Part shown: piece by piece, positions 18,034 through 26,724 of the stretch
How the letters are laid out: each line of letters opens with the position of its first letter
Position numbering within the stretch: the first letter of the stretch is position 1
NCBI RefSeq assembly: GCF_002192415.1
Contig: NZ_CP021780.1
Span: 124,001-188,000, forward strand
Direction of reading: 5' to 3'
Source: Paenibacillus donghaensis
Lineage (GTDB): Bacteria; Bacillota; Bacilli; Paenibacillales; Paenibacillaceae
DNA length: 64,000 bases
The notes under the pieces: generated by a model
The model's input: only the letters and a program-made list of their open reading frames with translations
The model's database searches: none
What the model was told of the DNA's origin: nothing
Translations under genes and position numbers: made by a program

Positions 18034-18508
18034 TGTGCATCACCTCTATCTTCATAGATGGTAGTTTGCCAAGAAATGTTGCAGCTAATCACACATTTGC
18101 GAAAATATCTTGGCTTGCGGATACGCTTACCCCCGCAGCAGTGATTCCGCCCCATCCACATAAATCTCCGTGCCGCATTACGCGGATGCCGTATCCTGCC
18201 AGTTCCAGTGCGGCCATCTTCATAAAAACGACTTGACTCGCCTTGGAAGAAGCCTAAACTGACGCGCCAATGCCCTGCCGGAGCTCCTCCGGTCGGGATA
18301 CATCACAGCCGCCACAACCGCACTCCCCGATCGATTCAATCTGTCTGGCGTTTCGTTTCGTTGGCCTCGTCCAGGTTCCGATTTAGCAAATAGACCTTCC
18401 TGAAATAACGTCACCAGTAACTACATACCCGCGCGGCCTTGCATAAATCAATTCAAAGGCAGGGGTGGAACGGCCCCGAAGGATCGCTTAGTATGAAGAG
18501 TAGTGGAT
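18034..18508. other. Non-coding stretch with no recognisable gene
   Basis: About 475 bases upstream of the SLH gene. Short frames are present but lack ribosome binding sites and known motifs. The promoter of the SLH gene should lie at its left edge. Confidence 0.5.
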
Positions 18509-18726
18509 GGTTACTACTATGGGGTATAGGGAGTTTCTACCGCTAATTACGTGCTATCCGCTTCATAATGCCCTCGAAAGACAATTTAATGGTAACTTTT
18601 CCCTATATGTCATGAAAACCAAACACTAGCTGGGAGTTAATGGTAGATTTTCCCCATAGCCACCTACGTGTTTGGACTTAGACGCTCAAATCTATATGGG
18701 AAAAACCCGGGTCCTAAGTAGTAACC
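18509..18726. repeat. MITE-like element, 218 bp, inverted ends
   Basis: GGTTACTACT (18509-18518) and AGTAGTAACC (18717-18726) are perfect inverted ends. The right end extends to CCTAAGTAGTAACC as in the copy split by the IS at 6319-8513. The interior TTTTCCCCATAGCCACC matches the 16860-17021 copy in reverse. No coding capacity is seen. Confidence 0.6.
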
Positions 18727-18984
18727 GAAACTGCAACTAATTACAGCCGAGGAATCGTCCATCAGGAGGCGAATACGTGCGAATTTGCAACTAATTTCGA
18801 GTAAATCACGCCTATTACGCTCAGAAGCCCAAATTAGAATGCGTTTTCGCATTTATTTCCTCCACAAAGGAAAATAACCGCCAATTAGATGTGTTTGCGC
18901 AACTAAATCAAGGGTTCAAACTTAGAATACGGCCAAGGAGCAGAGTCTTCGATGTCCGCATCATACCGAAGCCTAAGTAGTAAC
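18727..18984. repeat. Intergenic repeat, inverted partner of 21445-21692
   Basis: This stretch carries GCAACTAATTTCGAGTAAAT, TTTCGCATTTATTTCCTCC and related blocks. The same blocks recur in reverse order and opposite strand at 21445-21692, on the far side of the GTPase gene. Both copies end next to a CTAAGTAGTAAC-type motif (18972-18984 here). Confidence 0.65.
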
Positions 18985-19030
18985 AGTGGAAGTAACCATT
19001 TCAAAATCAAGCCGATTAAGGAGAAGATAG

Positions 19031-21010
19031 ATGACTCAGCAGCAGGGGATCGAACGGATGAATGTGGGTATTTTTGCTCATGTGGATGCAGGGAAAACGA
19101 CCACAACCGAGCATATTCTGTATGAAAGCGGACGCATCCGCGCCCTGGGCAGTGTGGATAGCGGCACAGCCTTGACCGATTCGATGGAGGTGGAGCGGCA
19201 ACGGGGGATTTCGGTGCGGGCGGCGCTGGCTTCTTTTGGCTGGAAAGGGGTGCAGATCAACCTGGTAGATACGCCGGGGCATGTCGATTTCCTGTCCGAG
19301 GTGCAGCGCTCCCTGCGCGTGATGGATTGTGCGGTGCTGATTCTCTCGGCGGTGGAGGGCGTGCAGGCACAGAGCGAGATGATCTGGAGTGCGCTGCGCA
19401 AGCTGGGGATTCCAACACTGATTCTGGTGAACAAAATGGACCGGATCGGCGCCGCCCCCGCCGCCGTACTGGCGGATGCGCGGAATTACCTGTCGGCGGA
19501 TATCATCCCTGTACAGCATCCTGTAGGGGAAGAACAGGCTTATAGAGGAGCAGAGGATCTGTGGTCGGACGGCGCGGATGTCGCTGCGCAGACCGAACTG
19601 CTGGAAGCCCTAGCCGAGCGCGACGAGGCGCTGCTGGAGTTTTATATGTCAGGGAATCCGCTGCAGTTGCCGGACTGGAAGAGGCAGCTGCAGCAGAAGG
19701 CGGCCCGGGGCGAGCTGTTTCCGCTGGTCTACAGCGTTGCTGCCAAAGGGCTGGGTATCACCGCGCTGCTGGATGCCATGCTGGATTATCTGCCCCGGGC
19801 GGGTGGGGATGCGGCACAGCCAGTGTCCGGTATTGTCTACAATATCCAGCGCGACCCGAGCATGGGCCGCATGGCTTTCGTGCGGCTGTATGAGGGAGCC
19901 ATCCGCAATCGGGACACGGTACTGAACCATACCAGCGGGGCACAAGGCAAGGTGACACAGATCCGCAAGGTGGAGGGTGGCCGCACCGAGGATGCCGGAA
20001 CGCTGGAGGCGGGAGACATCGCCGTGTTGTATGGCCTGCCGGGCGTGCGGATCGGCGATGTGCTCGGTCATCCCGGCGCGGTGCCGCAGGAGGCCAAGCT
20101 TGCCGTGCCGCTGCTGACGGTGCGAGTCTTCTGGCCGGCGGATACCGACAGCCATAGGGTGATCACTGCCTTGCAGGAGCTGTCTGACGAAGATCCGCTG
20201 CTGGATACACAGTGGCTGCCGGAGGAACGCGAGCTGCACATCAAGGTGATGGGGCCGATCCAGCTGGAGATTCTGGGCAGCGTGCTGGAGGAGCGTTACG
20301 GCCTGCAGATCACTTTCGGCGCGCCGTCCGTGATCTATAAGGAAACCCCGAGCCGCGTAGGTGAAGGATTCGTGGCTTATACGATGCCGAAGCCGTGTTG
20401 GGCGATCCTGCGTTTCTTGATCGAGCCGGGGCCTCCCGGCAGCGGTCTGGTCTATGATTCGCAGGTGCGAAGCTCGGACCTGCTGCCGCAGTACCAGAAC
20501 GAGACGGCCCGCCGGGTGCCGGAGGCGCTCCAGCAGGGGCTGCGCGGCTGGGAGGTCACCGACCTGAAGGTGACGCTGACCGAGGGGCAGCATCATGTAT
20601 GGCATACCCATCCGCTCGATTTCGCCGTGGCCACACCGATGGCGATCATGGACGGGCTGGCACATACCGGCACCACGCTGCTGGAGCCGATCCTACAGGT
20701 GCGCATCGTCGTGCCCGAGGAGAACGGCGGCCGTGTGATGAACGACCTGGTGCAGATGCGCGGCACCTTCGACCCGCCCGTGCTGCAGGGCGGGCGGATG
20801 GTTATCGAGGGCCGGCTGCCGCTGGCCACCTCGCTCGATTACCCCACAAGCCTCAGCTCCTATACGAAGGGGCGGAGCACGTTCACTTCTTTTTTTGCCG
20901 GCTACGAGCCTTGCCCACCCGACGTCATCGCCGAACGCACCCGCCGGGGCGTGAACCCGCTCGATCAGGCCAAATACATCCTCAGTGTGCGCAATGCGCT
21001 GCAGGCGTGA
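19031..21010 (+). CDS. EF-G-like GTPase of the Tet(M) ribosomal-protection family
   Basis: Translational GTPase of 659 aa. G1 is AHVDAGKTTTTE, G3 DTPGHVDF and G4 NKMDRIG; domains II-V follow in EF-G order, ending with a domain IV/V segment and a helical C-terminus. Length is near Tet(M) (639 aa) and shorter than EF-G (about 690 aa). Chromosomal relatives in Paenibacillus are common and not always linked to tetracycline resistance, so the phenotype is uncertain. AAGGAGA lies 6 bases before ATG 19031. The gene stands alone and is flanked by inverted copies of an intergenic repeat. Confidence 0.87.
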   Translation: MTQQQGIERMNVGIFAHVDAGKTTTTEHILYESGRIRALGSVDSGTALTDSMEVERQRGISVRAALASFGWKGVQINLVDTPGHVDFLSEVQRSLRVMDCAVLILSAVEGVQAQSEMIWSALRKLGIPTLILVNKMDRIGAAPAAVLADARNYLSADIIPVQHPVGEEQAYRGAEDLWSDGADVAAQTELLEALAERDEALLEFYMSGNPLQLPDWKRQLQQKAARGELFPLVYSVAAKGLGITALLDAMLDYLPRAGGDAAQPVSGIVYNIQRDPSMGRMAFVRLYEGAIRNRDTVLNHTSGAQGKVTQIRKVEGGRTEDAGTLEAGDIAVLYGLPGVRIGDVLGHPGAVPQEAKLAVPLLTVRVFWPADTDSHRVITALQELSDEDPLLDTQWLPEERELHIKVMGPIQLEILGSVLEERYGLQITFGAPSVIYKETPSRVGEGFVAYTMPKPCWAILRFLIEPGPPGSGLVYDSQVRSSDLLPQYQNETARRVPEALQQGLRGWEVTDLKVTLTEGQHHVWHTHPLDFAVATPMAIMDGLAHTGTTLLEPILQVRIVVPEENGGRVMNDLVQMRGTFDPPVLQGGRMVIEGRLPLATSLDYPTSLSSYTKGRSTFTSFFAGYEPCPPDVIAERTRRGVNPLDQAKYILSVRNALQA

Positions 21011-21085
21011 GTAGCAGAGAGGACTCAGGACGGACAGTTAACACCTGAAACGTGCGGCTTAATTCCTGAAGGATGCTGCTGACAA

Positions 21086-21129
21086 GTGCGAACCAGAAGC
21101 GCACCTGAAATCCCTTGGAGATCCGTGCC
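21086..21129 (+). promoter_or_regulatory. CRISPR leader hairpin, copy 1
   Basis: GTGCGAACC...GTGCC version of the conserved leader stem-loop, here somewhat degraded. It lies about 125 bases before the first relic repeat, and the sequence between matches the leader at 29634-29757. Confidence 0.6.
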
Positions 21130-21253
21130 CTATATGCGACAAGGGTTCATCGCATATTGCACGTTAAAGTACAGACAAGTTACAATGAGTTTCATGAGGT
21201 TCGCACTTTCGGCACCTCCAACCCTTGTCCTGTAAGGGTTGGCAAGGGTACCT

Positions 21254-21350
21254 GTCGCTCCCTGTGCGGGAACGTGGATTGAAACAGCCAACCATTTATA
21301 AATCAGTTTAGCGCCTCTAGTCGCTCCCTGTGCGGGAGCCGTGGATTGAG
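21254..21350 (+). CRISPR. Relic CRISPR array, two repeats, one spacer
   Basis: Repeat 1 is 21254-21285 (GTCGCTCCCTGTGCGGG ... GATTGAAAC, 32 bases). The spacer is 21286-21319 (34 bases). Repeat 2 starts at 21320, has an extra base in the stem and loses its 3-prime end. The repeat is of type I-C kind. No cas genes are nearby. Confidence 0.8.
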
Positions 21351-21444
21351 CAGGATTTTTTGTTCAAAACCAGCTTACTTCCTGGGTCTTGGTATGAAGA
21401 GAAACATCGAAAACTCGCTCTGTGGTGGCGTTATAAGTATGAAT

Positions 21445-21692
21445 CATTAATTAGTTGTGAAACTGCATCTAAATGACGGTTTTTTCCTATTTTGGAGGAA
21501 ATAGATGCGAAAAGGCACCTAATTTGGGCGTTTGAGCGTAAGAGGCTTGATTTACTCGAAATTAGTTGCAGATTCGCACTTAAACACCTGTTGGCTCACG
21601 ATCTGGCTGAAATTAGTTGCACTTTCGCATCTAATTGCTTCGAATGTTTCATGACAGTATTTTAACTCCTCGGATGGGACTTAAGTAGCAAC
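21445..21692. repeat. Intergenic repeat, inverted partner of 18727-18984
   Basis: It contains GGAGGAAATAGATGCGAAAA, ATTTACTCGAAATTAGTTGC and iterated TTAGTTGCA motifs, ending with CTTAAGTAGCAAC at 21680-21692. Homologous blocks lie inverted upstream of the EF-G-like gene. Confidence 0.65.
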
Positions 21693-21710
21693 TAAACTCG
21701 CAATAGGCTT

Positions 21711-21737
21711 GACACTCCCTGTGCAGTAGATTGAAAC
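21711..21737 (+). CRISPR. Single degenerate CRISPR repeat
   Basis: GACACTCCCTGTGCAGTAGA followed by TTGAAAC keeps the 3-prime half of the type I-C-like repeat, with a shortened stem. It is probably the far end of the relic array, now separated from it by the intergenic repeat. Confidence 0.5.
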
Positions 21738-21822
21738 TATTTAAAGCGAGCGAAGGATAGATTAGAATGAGGTTGTAATAGTAAGGTGCATTTATAAATA
21801 GTAGATAGGAAGGTAGATTGCT

Positions 21823-22383
21823 ATGTCGAAACCACAACTGCCGTTGCCTGAATTGAAGGAATACCTAAAAGGAACTCCCCAGCCGGAGCTAATCTCCATC
21901 ATTATGGACTGCTATAAACTTAACGATGATGTGAAAAAGTATTTTCAGCTGAAATTGCGACCGGAGGAAGCATTGAATCAGCTTTTTGAAGAGGCGAAGC
22001 GGAAGATCGCCCATGAGTTCTATCCAGAACGTGGCATGCCTAAAATGAGACTGGCACAAGCCAAAAAAGCAATCACTGAATTTAGCAAGCTTACCGATGA
22101 TTTTTCCAAGCAGATTGATCTGATGCTCTTTTACGTCGAACAGGGTGTGCAGTTCACCACAGATTATGGCGATATCGACGAAAGATTCTATAATAGTATG
22201 GAGTCCGTGTACTCTCAGCTCATCGGCAAGCTTATTGATTATGATGACATAGAGCTGTACCAAGTATTCCAAAAAAGACTAAAAGCTGCAGTCGACAATA
22301 CTTATAATTATGGTTGGGGTTTCCACGATGGCCTAATAAGTGAATATGGAGAGATCCTGGATCATTATGGGGAAGTGGAGTGA
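21823..22383 (+). CDS. DUF6155 family protein
   Basis: Hypothetical cytoplasmic protein of 186 aa, mostly helical and charged. The start MSKPQLPLPELKEYLKGTP and the core KYFQLKLRPEEALNQLFEEA resemble DUF6155 proteins, whose function is unknown to me. GGAAGG lies 10 bases before ATG 21823. It sits between a relic CRISPR array and a long array and has no obvious operon partner. Confidence 0.7.
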   Translation: MSKPQLPLPELKEYLKGTPQPELISIIMDCYKLNDDVKKYFQLKLRPEEALNQLFEEAKRKIAHEFYPERGMPKMRLAQAKKAITEFSKLTDDFSKQIDLMLFYVEQGVQFTTDYGDIDERFYNSMESVYSQLIGKLIDYDDIELYQVFQKRLKAAVDNTYNYGWGFHDGLISEYGEILDHYGEVE

Positions 22384-22508
22384 ACAAAGGTAAAGATTTA
22401 GAGATCAGTAGAAAACAGTTGAAGGTAATTGAGTTCAGATAGAAAAGTAACGTTTAGTTGGGTATAATTTGGTAACCGATATATTTCTAATGCCCTTTGC
22501 AATTTTCT

Positions 22509-22553
22509 GGTGCGAATGTATAGCTCACATGAAATCCCCGGGAGATTCGCACC
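22509..22553 (+). promoter_or_regulatory. CRISPR leader hairpin, copy 2
   Basis: GGTGCGAAT at the left and ATTCGCACC at the right form a 9-bp stem around a loop holding CACATGAAATCCCCGGGAG. It lies 126 bases before the first repeat of the array at 22679. Copies are found before every array in the window. Confidence 0.65.
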
Positions 22554-22678
22554 GAATTTATTACAGTATTTGGATTCAATGAGCCTGCTGAATGAGCATG
22601 TTGATATGATTTTGGAGAATGAAGTGATATTTCAGGCCTAAAATAGGATTTAACACCATTTTTTGGCCGGGAATCGCT

Positions 22679-23551
22679 GTCGCTCCCCGTATGGGAGTGT
22701 GGATTGAAATTCGTGCCGTGGCTACGTCAGTCAGTCGGAAATGTGGTCGCTCCCCGTATGGGAGTGTGGATTGAAATGGAGAGTACAAAAGCAATTCGAC
22801 CAAGACCGTGTGTCGCTCCCCGTATGGGAGTGTGGATTGAAATAATCATTATGGCTAACGTTAAATATACAGATTTTGTCGCTCCCCGTATGGGAGTGTG
22901 GATTGAAATCTCACAGGGGGGTTGATCGTTTTCAACCCGGATGGTCGCTCCCCGTATGGGAGTGTGGATTGAAATGTCCTGTCAAGCAGCAGCTCCTTGA
23001 TATAGTCGTCGTCGCTCCCCGTATGGGAGTGTGGATTGAAATACATAAGGGTTACCGCTGCCGTCAAACTTAAGGTGTCGCTCCCCGTATGGGAGTGTGG
23101 ATTGAAATATAGTTGGGCTGGTGGGCGGCAAATGTCCCGAACTGGTCGCTCCCCGTATGGGAGTGTGGATTGAAATGAAGGAGAATATGCAGTTGTTGAA
23201 TTTGACGGACAGTCGCTCCCCGTGCGGGAGCGTGGATTGAAACCCGTTGTTCGGCGTGGATTACACTTGGCAGTTGTGTCGCTCCCCGTGCGGGAGCGTG
23301 GATTGAAATTGCTATCGTGTCAACAATGGTCGGGATATCAAGCAGTCGCTCCCCCTACGGGAGTGTGGATTGAAATCGTTTTTGGCAATAAGAAAATAAG
23401 CCCCCCTGCCCTGTCACTCCCCGTACGGGAGTGTGGTTTGGTAGAAAATCACTTTCGCTCCCCATGCGGGAGCGTGGATTGAAATCAGGCCGACAGTTTC
23501 GGACGGATGGGCCAGTTTTGTCGCTCCCCCTGTGGGAGCATGGATTGAAAC
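22679..23551 (+). CRISPR. CRISPR array, type I-C-like repeat, 14 repeats
   Basis: Repeats of 32 bases start at 22679, 22746, 22812, 22878, 22944, 23011, 23077, 23145, 23212, 23278, 23345, 23413, about 23453 and 23520. Spacers are about 34-36 bases. The first eight read CTCCCCGTATGGGAGTG in the stem; from the ninth the stem is CGTGCGGGAGCG, and the last four are increasingly altered. That polarity, with the AT-rich leader at 22510-22678 on the left, implies transcription to the right and ageing toward the right. No cas genes are in the window. Confidence 0.95.
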
Positions 23552-23612
23552 AGACAGGGTGTAACTTTCAAGTATTGTTATATAGTATTTTAGGCGAGAG
23601 GACCAAGATAAT

Positions 23613-23661
23613 AAAAAGCACCGAATTTCCGCTTAGTCAGCAGAAATTCAGTGCTTTTTTT
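23613..23661. terminator. Bidirectional terminator
   Basis: AAAAAGCACCGAATTTC and GAAATTCAGTGCTTTTT form a long stem with flanking A and T tracts. It separates the array from the convergent XRE gene. Confidence 0.85.
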
Positions 23662-23673
23662 CACAATCTCAGT

Positions 23674-23907
23674 TTATTCCTTGCGGCGTACATCGAACAA
23701 ATCGTTAGGACTGACTTCAAAGTAGAGACATAACTTCATTATCAGTTCCGCTGAAATTCTCTTCTTTTCCATATTGGTGTTATGCATTAATTCCATGATC
23801 GTTGATCTTCTGTGCCCAATCTCTTTGGACAATTTTAATACAGATATACCACGCTCTTTTAATATTGTGTCCAAGTTGCAGTAAAGAGTGTAATCGTTAA
23901 ATTCCAT
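23674..23907 (-). CDS. XRE/Cro family HTH regulator
   Basis: Small DNA-binding protein of 77 aa starting at ATG 23907, where GGAGG lies 7 bases upstream on the minus strand. The HTH is LDTILKERGISVLKLSKEIG followed by RRSTIMELMH, and LCLYFEVSPNDLFDVRRKE is the usual tail of single-domain Xre repressors. It is divergent from a 50-codon gene, with an 18-bp inverted repeat between them that is a likely operator, so self-regulation is plausible. The palindrome starts within a copy of the TTAGTTGCA-type motif found in nearby repeats. Confidence 0.85.
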   Translation of the reverse strand: MEFNDYTLYCNLDTILKERGISVLKLSKEIGHRRSTIMELMHNTNMEKKRISAELIMKLCLYFEVSPNDLFDVRRKE

Positions 23908-23933
23908 GGTGCTCCTCCGGAAATTAGAATTAG

Positions 23934-23994
23934 TTGCACTTTTAAAGTTCATATAGTATATTGTTGATGTAGATGTTGAACTTTAAACGTGCAA
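23934..23994. promoter_or_regulatory. Inverted repeat, likely operator between divergent genes
   Basis: TTGCACTTTTAAAGTTCA (23934-23951) and TGAACTTTAAACGTGCAA (23977-23994) match in 17 of 18 positions as an inverted repeat. The 25-base centre ATATAGTATATTG... is AT-rich and could hold the -10 boxes. Confidence 0.6.
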
Positions 23995-24064
23995 TTTAGA
24001 TGTGAGAATTTTGTTGGTACGCTCTTACAAATATCCTAGAGAGCAAACAAACGGAGGAAGCCAT

Positions 24065-24217
24065 ATGTCCAAACGTCGCCCTCGCAAACTTAATACTCAA
24101 GCTATTCTTGATATCACAAAAAAGAATTTGGTCTGGCCGGAATTAGACGAATCACAGGATGCAATACATTACTATCATCTCACTGATGCGCTCGGACGTA
24201 AATGGCAAACCACTTAA
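24065..24217 (+). CDS. Small hypothetical protein, 50 aa
   Basis: Begins at ATG 24065 with CGGAGGA about 7 bases upstream. The N-terminus is very basic (MSKRRPRKLNTQ) and the C-terminal half acidic-aromatic (DAIHYYHLTDALGRKWQTT). No family is recognised. It is divergent from the XRE gene across a strong palindrome and ends before a terminator at 24322, so a two-gene cassette is plausible. Confidence 0.55.
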   Translation: MSKRRPRKLNTQAILDITKKNLVWPELDESQDAIHYYHLTDALGRKWQTT

Positions 24218-24321
24218 TTGAAGCTATAGAAAAAGCAGAGAGGGCGCAAGGGATAACAAAGGTGCTTGAATGAGATATCTATCGTACCAGCACACCTTTC
24301 CTCATAAAAAGAATTACATAG

Positions 24322-24356
24322 TAAAAACGACCGAGCCATGGCTTGGTCGTTTTTGC
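24322..24356. terminator. Terminator after small gene
   Basis: AAAAACGACCGAGCC and GGCTTGGTCGTTTTT form a stem with a very short loop and a T-tract. Confidence 0.8.
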
Positions 24357-24359
24357 TTG

Positions 24360-24794
24360 CCCTAATATATAGCCGAAGTATTGATTTGAGTGTAATGCTA
24401 TAACAAATAAAGTGGCAATTTTTTCGTCTCCGTAACTGGTATGGAGTGTTTTTTTGGAACAGACGCTCGACGAAAAGTGGAACTTGCTGTTGATTCCGGA
24501 TTCAAGGCTTGCAGCATGAGCAGTTCGATGCTTATCATAGACATTTTGAGCGAGTTTAGCGGTTGAATATAACTTTCGTTTTGGATGACCGTCCCTGATA
24601 TTTTATCACATCCTTGATCATCGGCGATATCTGGGCAACATTGCTCCAAAAGTATCTATCAATAGAAATTTTGAGAAGGAAACTGTTGTTAGTGGAAGGG
24701 TACTATTTGCCTGATACGAAATGGAGTACAATAGATGGTGTAGCTTGTTGCAATTGAGAAAAAGAATTTTGGCTTGAACGAGCTTTAACTAAGT
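24360..24794. other. Non-coding or decayed stretch
   Basis: No supportable gene. A minus-strand frame at 24398-24649 lacks a ribosome binding site and a recognisable domain. Plus-strand fragments are broken by stops and look like decayed coding DNA of unknown origin. Confidence 0.4.
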
Positions 24795-24839
24795 GGTGCG
24801 AATGTATAGCGCACATGAAATCCCCGGGTCCTTCGCACC
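24795..24839 (+). promoter_or_regulatory. CRISPR leader hairpin, copy 3
   Basis: GGTGCGAAT ... CTTCGCACC stem with the loop core CACATGAAATCCCCGGG, 116 bases before the first repeat of the 25-repeat array. Confidence 0.65.
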
Positions 24840-24954
24840 AGATTTATTACATTATTTGTATGATTGTTGGATATGTTAGCCTATGTATTTAAGAATTAAG
24901 TGATTTTCCGACTCATTAAAAGGGTTTTTATCCTATTTTTAGTCGAAAATCGCA

Positions 24955-26576
24955 GTCGCTCCCTATGCGGGAGCGTGGATTGAAATCGTATGCTTCCAAT
25001 GATTTTGATAGCCGCGAAGGCCGTCGCTCCCTATGCGGGAGCGTGGATTGAAATCCCGATCGCTTCATCATCCAACATGATGCCATAGTCGCTCCCTATG
25101 CGGGAGCGTGGATTGAAATTCTTCCTGGATGCCGTTGCGCGTGTACTTGGAGTCGCTCCCTATGCGGGAGCGTGGATTGAAATAATAATGTAAAGCGAAT
25201 TTGAACGATAAAATGTTCGTCGCTCCCTATGCGGGAGCGTGGATTGAAATTTTGAGTTATGGATGAATTAAAGGCTAAACTCCGTCGCTCCCTATGCGGG
25301 AGCGTGGATTGAAATCAATAAACTCCATCGTTCTTACGTTGTTTGCTCCTGTCGCTCCCTATGCGGGAGCGTGGATTGAAATTATCCGAACCCGCTGCTA
25401 CCCGGTGGGAACATGCGTCGCTCCCTATGCGGGAGCGTGGATTGAAATGTAAAGACTGAGCACGAAAAAATCAAGCTCTTGCGTCGCTCCCTATGCGGGA
25501 GCGTGGATTGAAATGGAAGTACGATGTTCGGCACACCAACAACTACGGGGTCGCTCCCTATGCGGGAGCGTGGATTGAAATTTGTCTAGGTTATTGATAT
25601 CGTCCAAGGCCAGCACGTCGCTCCCTATGCGGGAGCGTGGATTGAAATCTCCTTGTGAGCCGGCTCCAGATATTCCGCATCTACGTCGCTCCCTATGCGG
25701 GAGCGTGGATTGAAATGGTAATAGCATTTATGCATCAGATATTGTGCAGAACGTCGCTCCCTATGCGGGAGCGTGGATTGAAATTTAAGTGCTAAGAGTA
25801 AAGAGTCCTTTTCAAGTGTCGCTCCCTATGCGGGAGCGTGGATTGAAATTGCGATATCCGCACGCAATGACTCTTCGTGGTACGTCGCTCCCTATGCGGG
25901 AGCGTGGATTGAAATATGATGATCTTTACCATTGTGAGTGGTTTGTTGAAGTCGCTCCCTATGCGGGAGCGTGGATTGAAATAACTTAATGGTGTGCCCG
26001 GCATGTGCTGGCTGGTCGCTCCCTATGCGGGAGCGTGGATTGAAATATAGGTTCCAGAATCGTTAACTTTAAAGATGGAGTCGCTCCCTATGCGGGAGCG
26101 TGGATTGAAATGAGGATGGTAGGATTGCAATAAGCTTAGATAGAGATTGTCGCTCCCTATGCGGGAGCGTGGATTTGAATATTACCGTTTGCATCCAATA
26201 ATGGAAGATATACGTCGCTCCCTATGCGGGAGCGTGGATTGAAATACCTGAATGACCTCATTACTAATTACAAACTCAGGTCGCTCCCTATGCGGGAGCG
26301 TGGATTGAAATAAATCTGCGTGTGTCTTGCCGCCTCCCGTCCCCTGTCGCTCCCTATGCGGGAGCGTGGATTGAAATCGGAATCATGGTCAGCAAGCATG
26401 ATGCAAATTAAGTCGCTCCCTATGCGGGAGCGTGGATTGAAATATCCAGCATGACGCCGTATGAAATGATGTACGCCAGTCGCTCCCTATGCGGGAGCGT
26501 GGATTGAAATACCAAATGAATTAGATAAGAATTGACCAGTCTCAGTCGCTCCCTACACGGGAGCGTGGAATGAAAT
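24955..26576 (+). CRISPR. CRISPR array, type I-C-like repeat, 25 repeats
   Basis: Repeats of 32 bases (GTCGCTCCCTATGCGGGAGC ... GATTGAAAT) start at 24955, 25023, 25088, 25152, 25219, 25284, 25351, 25417, 25483, 25550, 25617, 25685, 25753, 25818, 25884, 25951, 26015, 26080, 26149, 26214, 26280, 26346, 26412, 26479 and 26545. The 24 spacers are mostly 32-37 bases. Nearly all repeats are identical; the one at 26149 has GGATTTGAAT and the last is altered in loop and tail, marking the old end. The leader is on the left. This is the best preserved array. No cas genes are in the window. Confidence 0.97.
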
Positions 26577-26660
26577 ACCTGCTATGTCTCGCATCCGCTG
26601 TTCACGGAACAGTCAGCAGCCACGCTAGATTCCACTCTCTCACGCAGAATCGCCGAACGC

Positions 26661-26701
26661 AAAAAAGCACAGTGCACCCAAGGGGCAACTGTGCTTTTTT
26701 C
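26661..26701. terminator. Bidirectional terminator
   Basis: AAAAAAGCACAGTGC and GCAACTGTGCTTTTTT form a stem between the end of the array and the convergent Fic gene. Confidence 0.85.
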
Positions 26702-26724
26702 AACCTCCACCTAATCCCCTAATA

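Noticed and set aside
19031..21010. Confirmed tetracycline resistance gene
   Set aside because: The family includes many chromosomal EF-G-like GTPases; resistance cannot be claimed from sequence alone.
22576..23733. Short frames across the CRISPR array (for example 22704-22925)
   Set aside because: They are translations of repeats and spacers (recurring APRMGVWIE-type peptides).
24398..24649. 83-codon minus-strand frame
   Set aside because: No ribosome site, no recognisable domain, and the region looks decayed.
25491..26004. Frames in the 25-repeat array
   Set aside because: Same reason: translated CRISPR repeats.
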